Program-made: the position numbers and the translations under genes | Shown here: positions 24,760 through 32,650 of the stretch, piece by piece | Layout: every line of letters begins with the position of its first letter | Numbering within the stretch: position 1 is the stretch's first letter | NCBI GenBank assembly: GCA_016280855.1 | Contig: JAEEHP010000140.1 | Location: 1-38,684, forward strand | DNA length: 38,684 nucleotides | DNA from: Bacteroidaceae bacterium | Lineage (GTDB): Bacteria; Bacteroidota; Bacteroidia; Bacteroidales; Bacteroidaceae | Direction of reading: 5' to 3' | The notes under the pieces: model-generated | What the model saw: only the letters and a program-made list of their open reading frames with translations | Told to the model about the DNA's origin: nothing | Database searches by the model: none

Positions 24760-25602
24760 TCAAAATCCTATAAACACATGTTCTCTATGATAAGCCAAGA
24801 AATCGCGGTCAGGTTGAAACTCTCGGGGAAGAACCATCTTCTGACCATTGATACTTCCAAAATACTGATTGTAATATTCTTGCGATTCATATTCACGTAA
24901 TGCAGAGGATATACAGACTGTATAGTCATCAGGCGATATTGTAATAAGTCCCTTGTCAAAAGCATTATCGTAGAGGGCTGAAAGGCAAATGCCGTTGCAA
25001 GGATTGAGACGGTCTTTTTTATGAGACGTATCTGCCCAAGGTATTATGTGACTGGCAAGCAACAGCTGCGGTATGCCTATTCCCGTCAGAGCGCAGCGTC
25101 CACCATAATTGGCAAGTATCATGTGGCGGAAATAGTCCTGGCCTTTTCTGCGTTTTGTAATTGAGACAACGTCTTCACCTTCCTTTGTCAGGTCAAAGAG
25201 GGCTATTAGCTTTGTGGAGATGCTTCGCGGATCAGACTCCTGTGCAACGATTCTGTCAGCTTCATTAACATCCTGAACATATTGGGCATATTTCATCAGG
25301 CTTTTCAGAGCTGCTGAACAGAAACTTTTCAGGGGATAACTTTTCTGATTAGGCTTGCCATAATCGAAAATGTTAGGCTGCTGCTTCTTCATCTTCTTCA
25401 CCTCGTCATTGACTAAACGCAGAATGGATTCTATGATGGAAGAGTCTGTAATATCATAGAGCGACTGGCCGTGAAGATCTATCACGTCCTGATAGGGCAA
25501 CACCTCGTCCAGGATCTTTATGGCACGGGCATAACTGTCAGCCTTGCCCGAATTCTCTGGCGAAAGCCTAGTGTTGAAATCTATAAAGCCATGTCTGTCC
25601 AT
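24760..25602 (-). CDS. HNH endonuclease (HNH_2 type)
   Basis: A 280-residue protein. The C-terminal half holds the HNH_2-type nuclease core at about residues 166-222: GGRCALTGIGIPQLLLASHI (H185), then RLNPCNGICLSALYDNAFDK with N200 and D212, and GLITISPD. The N-terminal 130 residues are helical and unassigned. Proteins with this arrangement are often annotated as putative restriction endonucleases and occur in defence and mobile regions. No methyltransferase is visible, so a classical restriction pair is not supported here. It is followed by the 99-residue ORF and preceded by an AlbA-type ATPase gene about 125 bases away, all on the minus strand. Confidence 0.8.
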   Translation of the reverse strand: MDRHGFIDFNTRLSPENSGKADSYARAIKILDEVLPYQDVIDLHGQSLYDITDSSIIESILRLVNDEVKKMKKQQPNIFDYGKPNQKSYPLKSFCSAALKSLMKYAQYVQDVNEADRIVAQESDPRSISTKLIALFDLTKEGEDVVSITKRRKGQDYFRHMILANYGGRCALTGIGIPQLLLASHIIPWADTSHKKDRLNPCNGICLSALYDNAFDKGLITISPDDYTVCISSALREYESQEYYNQYFGSINGQKMVLPREFQPDRDFLAYHREHVFIGF

Positions 25603-25639
25603 GTTGTTGCTGTTTTATTATTGTTCTATTGCATTAAAC

Positions 25640-25720
25640 ATCTTCTATCTTCGAGCCATCTCCGAAGGTATAAGCTTGGCCTATGCTTCGTCTATGCTAC
25701 GCCCTCCTTCGACATGCTCA
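25640..25720. repeat. Dispersed intergenic repeat, copy 2, with a CTTCGACATGCTCAGG end
   Basis: The stretch between the HNH and AlbA-type genes contains GAGCCATCTCCGAAGGT, resembling the complement of the repeat at 1081-1200. It is followed by CCTTCGACATGCTCAGG, a word familiar from dispersed bacterial intergenic repeats. No gene is seen in this gap. Confidence 0.45.
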
Positions 25721-25727
25721 GGATAAA

Positions 25728-27125
25728 TTAGCTTTCTGGTTTCTTAAGTAGGACTATCCAATGGCCGGCGCTCGTGTTGCCCTCTCGAATCAGGACGCCT
25801 TTCTTCTGCATGTCTGCAAGGTCACGTTGGATGGTTCTATGAACTACCGACAAAACTACCGACATTTTCTGTGCTGAAATAAAGGAATCCTTATTTATCA
25901 GTTCGCATATTTTTTTCTGTCTTTCAGATAGTTGAACTTGCGACAAACTTACGACATCACTTACGACATTGCTTGCGACATTACTGCCATTTATCATCTT
26001 TATAAACTGGGTTCGTTCTATCGTCACCTGTACGCCGCCACAGAAGTTCTCCACCTTGGGCATGGGAATACCGGCTGGCTCAAAGCCCTCACGAATTTTC
26101 TTGTAGCCACGTCCCCAGGTGTCGATGAAGCCAGCCTTGAAGAAGGCATTGGCAATGTTCAAGTTTCGAGGTTTGGAAGAATGACGCCCATATAGTGTCT
26201 CCTGCGTATAACCCGTGGGTAACTCTCCTTCATTCCAAATCTCCAAATGATCATCATATACGTGCATCTGAATATCTGGCCCTGTATAATCCTTGTGGGC
26301 TATGGCGTTGTAGAGTATTTCTCGCATGGCTTCTTTGGGTATCTCCAATTTCTCATAGCGCTGCATACCTTCAAAACGCACTGGTGATACAAGATACTTG
26401 GCTTGAAGAATTTCCATCACACGGTCGGCCATCTGAATGATATTGCCTTCTATTACGTCTTGAAACATCAAGTCTGCCTCGCTACGACCAAAGCGACCGA
26501 TTTTGAACATGGCACTGGGGAAGAACTTCTGAGGCTTCTTGCCAAATAAGAGGATGGCAGCATTCTTCAGACCGCCATTGTCATCCAACAATCCAAGGCT
26601 CGCCAACACATCTACTGTATGTGCATTACGCTGATCCTCGGGGATACGCTGTGCATCGATGCCCTTGCGGAGGAAATAGTCAATAGCATCACGGTCTATA
26701 TCATCTATCTTGGCTCGTTCGTTGGTAATATCATCCCACGAGCGTCCCATCTTCTTCAGTACGAACTGCTGGAGGGCAGGGCCTCGAAGTTCCTGCATAG
26801 TGCTGCCAGAACGATAGTAGTATTTGCCCTTATAGTTGATGGGGATATTGCTGGGTTCCACATAAACCTCGATGTATTCCAAGCCATCTTGTTCATGAAG
26901 GTTCACGTCAACAACGATACCCATGGTGGTGACAATCTTATTGGGGATGTCCTCCATCAAGCAGTCAACATTCTCTAACCCGACAACCTCGTGGTCGTTG
27001 TCCACACCGAAGTACATGACGGCACCCTGTGCATTTGCGAAGCCGCAAATCCACTTCAGGTATTCGTCATGCCAGCTGCTCTTGTATTCAACATTCTGGC
27101 TCTCGCGTGCTTTGATCTTAGACAT
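25728..27125 (-). CDS. AlbA_2/Schlafen-type putative DNA-binding ATPase with C-terminal winged helix
   Basis: A 465-residue protein. The N-terminal AlbA_2 (divergent AAA_4, Schlafen-like) domain covers about 5-125, with ESQNVEYKSSW, GFANAQGAVMYFGVDND and YYYRSGSTMQEL. A HATPase_c_4-type region (about 250-375) shows MREILYNAIAHKDYTGPDIQ, LEIWNEGELP and FIDTWGRGYKKI. The C-terminal 60 residues form a winged helix (QKKICELINKDSFISAQKM, HRTIQRDLADMQKKGVL). This architecture is widespread in Bacteroidetes accessory regions and usually called an ATP-binding or transcriptional regulator protein; the target is unknown. A related but distinct protein lies in the phage segment at 35675-37228. Confidence 0.85.
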   Translation of the reverse strand: MSKIKARESQNVEYKSSWHDEYLKWICGFANAQGAVMYFGVDNDHEVVGLENVDCLMEDIPNKIVTTMGIVVDVNLHEQDGLEYIEVYVEPSNIPINYKGKYYYRSGSTMQELRGPALQQFVLKKMGRSWDDITNERAKIDDIDRDAIDYFLRKGIDAQRIPEDQRNAHTVDVLASLGLLDDNGGLKNAAILLFGKKPQKFFPSAMFKIGRFGRSEADLMFQDVIEGNIIQMADRVMEILQAKYLVSPVRFEGMQRYEKLEIPKEAMREILYNAIAHKDYTGPDIQMHVYDDHLEIWNEGELPTGYTQETLYGRHSSKPRNLNIANAFFKAGFIDTWGRGYKKIREGFEPAGIPMPKVENFCGGVQVTIERTQFIKMINGSNVASNVVSDVVSLSQVQLSERQKKICELINKDSFISAQKMSVVLSVVHRTIQRDLADMQKKGVLIREGNTSAGHWIVLLKKPES

Positions 27126-27199
27126 ATATCTTTTTCGTTTATCCGTTTATTAGGGGCGTAAATCAGGCTGAATTTGCCATTTTATGCCCATTTTGAGGA

Positions 27200-27207
27200 C
27201 AAATATA
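27200..27207 (-). promoter_or_regulatory. Likely promoter -7 box of the AlbA-type gene
   Basis: TATATTTG on the minus strand fits TAnnTTTG and lies 75 bases before the ATG at 27125. No convincing -33 TTTG is seen. Confidence 0.4.
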
Positions 27208-27357
27208 AAGAAAAATCTCCCTTATATTAGGAACGTGCGCGAGAAAAAAGGTTAAATGAGGGTGATTTTGTTCATTTTTGCTCATGAAACGGCACAAATC
27301 GGCATATAAAAGCTCTCAAAACCGCTCAAACAGTAGCTAAAGGAACGGCAAGAACAC
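27208..27357. other. Intergenic stretch at the edge of the phage segment
   Basis: Between the AlbA-type promoter and the terminator at 27358 there is AT-rich sequence without an ORF of note. It is the likely boundary between the mobile segment and the neighbouring accessory genes. I see no tRNA, integrase or obvious attachment repeat. Confidence 0.4.
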
Positions 27358-27399
27358 AAAAAAACCGCGTTTCCATCATTTTGTCTGAAGGAAACGCGG
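27358..27399 (-). terminator. Intrinsic terminator after the 74-residue phage ORF
   Basis: A perfect 10-bp stem, CCGCGTTTCC (27365-27374) and GGAAACGCGG (27390-27399), is followed on the minus strand by seven T (27358-27364). It closes the minus-strand phage segment. Confidence 0.85.
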
Positions 27400-27472
27400 G
27401 AAAGGGTCTCTGTATATTTCTGAGATGAACGACATGAGGTAGCAAGAGGGAGCAGTGGGCGTTATCGTCTTA

Positions 27473-27697
27473 TCACTTTGTTCCATCGCTTTTTTTCAGG
27501 AGTAACTCTATCATTCGTGAGTTAGACTCAACGTAATCGAGAATGACCTCACACAATGCTGTCAGAAGGTTAATTTTCTCCTCTACCCCAATGTCTGAAT
27601 TGGAGAGCATTCTGACTTGCTCACGGAGTTCACTGACTCCGCTTTTCTGCGGCTCCCTATCGGGAGCACAGAAGCCTGGTGCTTTGTTCTTTTTCAT
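27473..27697 (-). CDS. Small hypothetical protein at the phage segment edge
   Basis: A 74-residue protein starting MKKNKAPGFCAPDREPQKSG, then mostly helical (VRMLSNSDIGVEEKINLLTALCEVILDYVES). No family is recognised. It is the last ORF before a strong terminator and is separated from the terminase gene by about 460 bases. A short polar N-terminus followed by one long amphipathic helix pair would suit a DNA-binding or accessory role, but this is a guess. Confidence 0.5.
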   Translation of the reverse strand: MKKNKAPGFCAPDREPQKSGVSELREQVRMLSNSDIGVEEKINLLTALCEVILDYVESNSRMIELLLKKSDGTK

Positions 27698-27797
27698 AGT
27701 GGTAAATAATTAAGTTGCGAACTCAGGTGATATTGATTTGATTAAGTAATCGTGATTACTTTTCAAGCGTTCGAGTTACTGTCTGTTTCGTTCCAAA

Positions 27798-27878
27798 CTA
27801 ATCTGTAACCCGCCTTCGCTTCTTCAATCTTTTAGCATTGTTCTTTGCCATTTCAATTGCGATTTTTGGGTTAAACAT
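27798..27878 (-). CDS. Possible very small basic peptide
   Basis: An ATG at 27878 opens a 26-codon frame giving MFNPKIAIEMAKNNAKRLKK followed by RRRVTD and a stop. It is strongly basic and helical. The rest of the gap 27698-28156 shows no other ORF that I can support. There is no independent evidence of translation. Confidence 0.3.
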   Translation of the reverse strand: MFNPKIAIEMAKNNAKRLKKRRRVTD

Positions 27879-28156
27879 GTTGAATAGTTAAAGGTTAGAC
27901 ATTAAGTTAATTAACTCATTTTACTTCACAACATAATCTTCTTACCACATGCAAGAGGCACCATTTCAAAGACCGCTTTATCGATTTTGCCGCTTTTGTG
28001 GAGAGGCTGAAATCTGGGTGCAAATATAGGCAAAAATCACGATATAACAGCAAAGATTTTTCGATAAAGTGTGTCTTTAACACAAACTTTTATCATTTTG
28101 TTTTGAAACCATGCTTTTTGGCATAAACCGAGGCCTCTTGATGAGCCAGTTTTGCA

Positions 28157-29794
28157 CTAAATGACTCCTCCTGTTGTGACAGCGTAGATGTCATGCTGCG
28201 GGAACTTTTCACACCCGATATAGAGGGTGTCAAAAGCATCCGTTCCATCGGTGCGGTGCTCCAGCAAATCCTCTTCCGTTTCGGGGTCCTTTTCATCTGA
28301 CTTGTTCTTACGGAAACCAAGCCGGCCACGATACACTTGTGCCGTCTGAATAGCGAGAATCAGGTCATCGTTATTCTGCCTGTTGAACATCGGCATCAGG
28401 CGTTGTTTCCCGGCAAAAGCCCGATTGATGAGCAGGTATTTCTCATCATGCTTCATCGGATTGCCGAGATACACCTCCACCACCTCCCATCCCCTACACT
28501 CGAACTCATGCACAATGACCCAGCGGAAGTCCTGATCATTGACGGCATAGTTGGAGCCAAGGGCTGTGGCATCATAATAGAAGATGACCGTCTTATTCTC
28601 ATGGTAGGCGTAATAGTTGCAGAAGTCATCGACAAGAGCAGACAATTTCCGCTCAAACTTGACGAAGAAGGACTTCAGCACCTTCAGCCTACGTCCAGAG
28701 GGCTGTCCGGCTACAAGCCAGTTGATATTAGCATTGTAGTCCATACCGATGCAAATAGGAGCCTGTCTATTCAGGTCCTTGTCTGCCCTGCAATCCATCG
28801 CCGAATCATCGAACTCATACCCGAGGCTGTCCAGGTATTCAAAATCCGAAGCGTTGTACTTGTGACCCTCCCGCATGGATGAGTAGAAACCATCCTTGCG
28901 TATGCCTATCCGCTGACAGAGAATTGATGTCTGGAATGTCAGCGGAGTCAAGTCACGCTTCATCTGGCGGATATAGTTCTCTCCAAGCAGTTCGATGTTC
29001 TCGATGCTGGAGTATTCCTTGTAATAGACAGCCACCGAGCGCATCTTATTGAGCTGAGTGTCAAGCCTACGTAGATAACTTCGCAAATGCTTCGGCACCT
29101 CCTTTCCCTCCTTGCGCATTTCGCGTATGCGCTCCTTCGTGTGCCATATCTCATAGAGCGTAGCCTTGATGCCCTCAATGAGATCCTTGTCCATCTTCTC
29201 GCGGTAATGAAGAAACCAAGACCCTCGCTGTGTCTGTGGCATATCAGAGAGAATCATCAAGGCATGGTTATAGCTGTGCTTCCCGAAGAACGTCTTGATA
29301 CCACCATTAGCAGGCAACGTCTCATCCTTCAGCTTCTGGTAGTCTATGAACTTCGCTTCATCGACCAGCACCCAGGAAAGCGTCAAAGAGTTGGACGTAC
29401 CCGGGCGGTCCTGACTGATAATGATAGCAACAGACCCATTGTAGAACGTAATGACATGCTCATAGTCAGAAGGTTCTATCAATGGCCTCTTGAATGCCTT
29501 GGGTGGCTTGCGCCCCACCACATAGTGAACACCCTTCTCATATCCCCATCTGCGCCAAGCAGTGAACAGTCCCGGCAGCGTATTGGTGAGACCGTGCTTG
29601 AATGTCGGAACCACGATGCCGCCCGTGCTGCCTTCCATGCGCTGCATATTACGAAGCACGAAAGGCGCGGCTATGGAGTCCGTCTTACCTGTGCGGCGCC
29701 CGGCAACAATGACAGTCGTATTGGCACCGATGAGCTGTGTCAATCGCTGCGGGTCATTGAAGTATATCTGTTTGGTAGGCTTTAGAGAGTTCAA
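28157..29794 (-). CDS. Phage terminase large subunit
   Basis: A 545-residue packaging motor. The ATPase has Walker A AGRRTGKT at residues 31-38, the WVLVDEA Walker B at about 141-147 and a SDMPQ segment beyond it; the C-terminal nuclease domain shows ICIGMDYNANINWLV (about 345-360) and a terminal EHRTDGTDAFD acidic motif. These are the parts of TerL that translocate and cut DNA. No ATG precedes Walker A in this frame, so translation probably starts at the TTG at 29794, inside a tandem octamer repeat. It is the last large gene of the segment; a portal gene, usually next, is absent. Confidence 0.9.
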   Translation of the reverse strand: MNSLKPTKQIYFNDPQRLTQLIGANTTVIVAGRRTGKTDSIAAPFVLRNMQRMEGSTGGIVVPTFKHGLTNTLPGLFTAWRRWGYEKGVHYVVGRKPPKAFKRPLIEPSDYEHVITFYNGSVAIIISQDRPGTSNSLTLSWVLVDEAKFIDYQKLKDETLPANGGIKTFFGKHSYNHALMILSDMPQTQRGSWFLHYREKMDKDLIEGIKATLYEIWHTKERIREMRKEGKEVPKHLRSYLRRLDTQLNKMRSVAVYYKEYSSIENIELLGENYIRQMKRDLTPLTFQTSILCQRIGIRKDGFYSSMREGHKYNASDFEYLDSLGYEFDDSAMDCRADKDLNRQAPICIGMDYNANINWLVAGQPSGRRLKVLKSFFVKFERKLSALVDDFCNYYAYHENKTVIFYYDATALGSNYAVNDQDFRWVIVHEFECRGWEVVEVYLGNPMKHDEKYLLINRAFAGKQRLMPMFNRQNNDDLILAIQTAQVYRGRLGFRKNKSDEKDPETEEDLLEHRTDGTDAFDTLYIGCEKFPQHDIYAVTTGGVI

Positions 29795-29845
29795 GGGTTT
29801 AAGAGTTTAAGGGTTCAAGAGTTCAAGAGTTCAAGGGTTCAAGTC
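29790..29845. repeat. Seven-copy octanucleotide tandem repeat between TerS-like and TerL genes
   Basis: Seven consecutive 8-base units, TTCAAGGG, TTTAAGAG, TTTAAGGG, TTCAAGAG (twice), TTCAAGGG and TTCAAGTC, fill the space between the stop of the 211-residue gene and the start of TerL. The probable TTG start codon of TerL lies in the last unit. Confidence 0.85.
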
Positions 29846-30481
29846 TTATTCGTCCTCATTGATTTCCTCGAAGTCGGCATAAGAACCAAACAGCTCCTCC
29901 TCTTCGAGGTCAGCTTCCTCATACTCAATATCATCAATATCAGCTGATTCAGCCCTGTACTTGGCCAGCAAGTCTTCCACGAACTTCTGCCTGTTCGGGA
30001 TGGGCTTGATGCCCAGCACCGTCGGGTCTGAAGTCGCCGTAAAGGGCTGTATGACGATGAGATGATAAGGCAGAGCCGTTTCATCCTCTACATCGACGCG
30101 GTTGTATTTGGCGTAGGAAGTAGCCGCCCTTTCCATCGTCTTGGTGTCCTTGCGCTTTTTGGCCATCTGGTACGTCTCAATGATCATCTCATTGTAGCGC
30201 CACCGATGGAACTCACGTGAAGCCTCTGTCAGCAGCGGCACCAAAGCCTTGATGACGGCAAGGTCAGAGTATGCCTGTGACTTATGCACCGCAAAGCCAC
30301 GGGCCAGTTCCTCCTCGATAAACTGTCTGTCCTTGGCATCCGGGTTGGCCAGCACCCAGTTATACATATCGCGCAACCTGAGTACACGGGCCACCTGAGC
30401 CTCCGTGTACTCCTTCTGCAATTCCTCAACGGGTGTGAAGAGATCCTTGCGGCAGATGTCTATGGTTGCGATGTTTGCCAT
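29846..30481 (-). CDS. Terminase small subunit-like protein
   Basis: A 211-residue, mostly helical protein starting MANIATIDICRKDLFTPVEE. The central region (about 50-145; RQFIEEELARGFAVHKSQAY, then TMERAATSYAKYNRVDVEDE) suits a DNA-binding small terminase or adaptor. It ends in a very acidic tail (DIDDIEYEEADLEEEELFGS and on), which is common in packaging proteins. Its place directly before TerL supports the call. Its start shares one base with the stop of the 91-residue gene, so both are coupled. Assignment rests on position and composition rather than on a clear motif. Confidence 0.6.
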   Translation of the reverse strand: MANIATIDICRKDLFTPVEELQKEYTEAQVARVLRLRDMYNWVLANPDAKDRQFIEEELARGFAVHKSQAYSDLAVIKALVPLLTEASREFHRWRYNEMIIETYQMAKKRKDTKTMERAATSYAKYNRVDVEDETALPYHLIVIQPFTATSDPTVLGIKPIPNRQKFVEDLLAKYRAESADIDDIEYEEADLEEEELFGSYADFEEINEDE

Positions 30482-30756
30482 TATTCGTCATCCTCCATAT
30501 CGAGCAGGTTCTTGGCAGCATTCTCCAATGCCAACGGTGAGCCGACCTGTGCCAGCATCATCTCCTGTGTATGCAGCTTCACCTTCGAGGACGCTTTTCC
30601 CCGAAGGTAAGCCTTGGCCACATCACAGGAACGGTTCTTGATGTCCTCGCGTAGCTGTTCTGCGGGAATACCAAGGATGATGGCCATATCAGAAATAGGC
30701 AGGAAGATGGAGGCAAACTTCTCAATCTGCTCCAATTCGTTGGCTGAATAGGTCAT
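30481..30756 (-). CDS. Small helix-turn-helix-like phage protein
   Basis: A 91-residue protein with a helix-turn-helix-like N-terminal part (ANELEQIEKFASIFLPISDM then AIILGIPAEQLREDI, about residues 5-40) and a helical C-terminal part. Similar short proteins precede small terminases in Bacteroidetes phages and may recognise the packaging site. It overlaps the upstream PLD-like gene by 35 bases and touches the TerS-like gene, which marks it as part of one packed operon. Either this or the 211-residue protein could be the true small terminase. Confidence 0.55.
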   Translation of the reverse strand: MTYSANELEQIEKFASIFLPISDMAIILGIPAEQLREDIKNRSCDVAKAYLRGKASSKVKLHTQEMMLAQVGSPLALENAAKNLLDMEDDE

Positions 30757-31243
30757 GTAGCGGAACTGATTTATTGTGAATGAGGGAAGTCATGGACTCA
30801 TGAAGCGTAGCAAAGATGCCAGGATCAGTAGTGACAAGAGCCGATTCCATGCGGTTGCCTCGTGTCAGGTTCTGCGAGGTGAGTACTGTCACCACCTCCC
30901 CACTATCTGCCTGAACAAGCAGCACCTTTGAATGGTTGTCTGCCAGATACACATGCTGCATCGTCTGGCAGATGAAGGGCCACAGATTCAGCGTCTTATT
31001 GGTAGCCTTGTAATCCAGTATGAGGTTGAACTGCTTCACCTGTCCCTGCTTCTCGATGAAGAACAGGCGGCGAAGGAACTCCTCGGAGATGGAGAACGAA
31101 GTCTGCCATACCTCGGACTTTCCGACCTGTGAAAGAATCCATTCGAGCACGTCGGCCACCTGCAGCTCATTGGTGAGATAGACCTGGTGCGTCTTCTCTG
31201 CCAATGGCCGCAAGTATTTCGATATGGATGTGCCGCGCTTCAT
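30722..31243 (-). CDS. PLD-like (HKD-type) phage protein
   Basis: A 173-residue protein. The C-terminal half shows NHSKVLLVQADSGEVVTVLT followed by SQNLTRGNRMESALV, which matches the HxK...GSxN pattern of the phospholipase D-like superfamily, with S/T and N in the expected places (about residues 111-140). Only one such motif is present, so an active enzyme would need to dimerise. Members cut phosphodiester bonds in DNA or lipid. Its job in a packaging operon is not known; processing of DNA ends is one possibility. Its ATG overlaps the stop of the 227-residue gene (ATGA). Confidence 0.6.
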   Translation of the reverse strand: MKRGTSISKYLRPLAEKTHQVYLTNELQVADVLEWILSQVGKSEVWQTSFSISEEFLRRLFFIEKQGQVKQFNLILDYKATNKTLNLWPFICQTMQHVYLADNHSKVLLVQADSGEVVTVLTSQNLTRGNRMESALVTTDPGIFATLHESMTSLIHNKSVPLHDLFSQRIGAD

Positions 31244-31923
31244 TTCTTAGCCTTGGATGTAGTCGTTTTCTTGGGCTTGGTAGCCTTGGCAGTTTTGGCA
31301 GGTGCAACAGGTTCTGTGGTAGTTTCTGCCTCCGAACCAGTTTCAGCCTCAGCTTGTGTAGTAGGTGCAGTAACAGTCTCATCAACCACATAGTGGTCAT
31401 ACACGTTCCAGTTCTCATGCAGCTGCTTGTCAAGCGCGATGAGTTCTTTGAGGAACGGGTAACGTTCCGAATCCGGACACGACACCTGTTCCGTGGAGAG
31501 ACTGCGCAGTTTCAGATGCACTTCCCGCATCCTACGAAGCAGGTCCAGGTTCTCCACATAACGTGCCTGAATCTCCTCTGGGAGCTGGTCATGGTCGGCA
31601 CGTTTGCCCTTACGGAATTCCTCATTTGAGGTACCTCCCGTTTTCGCTTCCTGATAGCTGAAATGCTCCTTCACGATGACCTTTACCTGCTCATCCATCT
31701 CAGCCACCTCCTTGTGTGTGATGTTGGCCAGCCGGACAGTCAAGCGCTTCTGAAGTTCCGATATGAGATACTTCATCACAGCCACCTTATTCGGGTGGCG
31801 AAGAAGGTTCTGATAATGTATCTGATTGTTCTCCATCTGGAGCAAAAGAAGGCATCCGTCCTCGATGGTTCGGCTGTCATCATTGAGCCATTTTTGAAGC
31901 TTATAGTTGAATTGATTATCCAT
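31240..31923 (-). CDS. Hypothetical phage protein with Lys/Thr/Ala-rich tail
   Basis: A 227-residue protein, helical through about residue 175, then a low-complexity tail of Thr, Glu and Ala ending TKPKKTTTSKAKK. The tail resembles disordered, basic nucleic-acid-binding ends. I do not recognise the family. It sits between the phosphoribosyltransferase and PLD-like genes and is translationally coupled to the latter, so it belongs to the same operon. Confidence 0.55.
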   Translation of the reverse strand: MDNQFNYKLQKWLNDDSRTIEDGCLLLLQMENNQIHYQNLLRHPNKVAVMKYLISELQKRLTVRLANITHKEVAEMDEQVKVIVKEHFSYQEAKTGGTSNEEFRKGKRADHDQLPEEIQARYVENLDLLRRMREVHLKLRSLSTEQVSCPDSERYPFLKELIALDKQLHENWNVYDHYVVDETVTAPTTQAEAETGSEAETTTEPVAPAKTAKATKPKKTTTSKAKK

Positions 31924-31963
31924 AATATATTATTTTGTTAGCGAGAGTTTTATATAATACAAA

Positions 31964-32617
31964 TTAAAGTTTATTGTTAATACCTGTGAACATCATCAGA
32001 TTCTTCCCTTTTTCCTCCAAAAGCACCTTCATGGAATGCAGTGTTGAACCCGTTGTAACGAAGTCGTCAAATACGATAATGTTAGGCTCTGGAGGCAAAA
32101 ACTGAAGCTCAAATTCTGCGTTCACACGGTGCTTGGATTTGCAGGTTGCGACGTCCTCATAGAACGGGATTTTGAGCAATTTGCCTATCTCATCTCCAAT
32201 GAGTGTGGCAAAATTCCGGGTCAGATGGCGTCGCTTTGGAGTGGTGACGATACACCAGTTTCCGATGTCCAGATGATGCCCGATGACCTCCCGGATGAGG
32301 GTGGCCGTTTCCGTTGCGAAGTGGCTCACCTCTGAAGCATCACTCTTGATGTCCGTGAGCGTCCTTCCCATGATGGACTTTTGCCACAAAGCGAAGAACC
32401 AGAACCCTGCCCTGTGGACGAGTTTCGTCTTCGGGTAGAAGTCGCAACGTGCCTCCGTTGACTTGTCCCAGGCGTTTCGTTTCTTCTCTCCGAACAGATC
32501 CTTCTCCGCTTTGTTCTTCCCTTTCACCTCTGTCAGAGAATTGAGCGTACCGTCCATGTCCGGCACTTGCACCTCGGCAAGGAGGTCACTCATGTCTATG
32601 GCGGTACGCTCTTCCAA
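31964..32617 (-). CDS. Phage-encoded phosphoribosyltransferase-fold protein
   Basis: A 217-residue protein. Residues about 181-193 (IVFDDFVTTGSTL) are the classic PRPP-binding loop of type I phosphoribosyltransferases, and the segment WCIVTTPKRRHLTRNFATLI at 121-140 corresponds to the upstream substrate region. It is closest in layout to ComF/amidophosphoribosyl-type PRTases. The first 60 residues are an extension rich in charged residues. Such a gene between capsid and terminase genes is unusual. Possible roles are nucleotide salvage, or modification of DNA or of a host nucleotide; the sequence does not say. Confidence 0.75.
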   Translation of the reverse strand: MEERTAIDMSDLLAEVQVPDMDGTLNSLTEVKGKNKAEKDLFGEKKRNAWDKSTEARCDFYPKTKLVHRAGFWFFALWQKSIMGRTLTDIKSDASEVSHFATETATLIREVIGHHLDIGNWCIVTTPKRRHLTRNFATLIGDEIGKLLKIPFYEDVATCKSKHRVNAEFELQFLPPEPNIIVFDDFVTTGSTLHSMKVLLEEKGKNLMMFTGINNKL

Positions 32618-32650
32618 CTTTTCAAGTATTCAAGAATGAACAAAAGTCCG

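Noticed and set aside
28093..28194. 33-codon frame ending at 28093 that overlaps the end of TerL
   Set aside because: It overlaps a well-supported gene for most of its length and has no recognisable feature.
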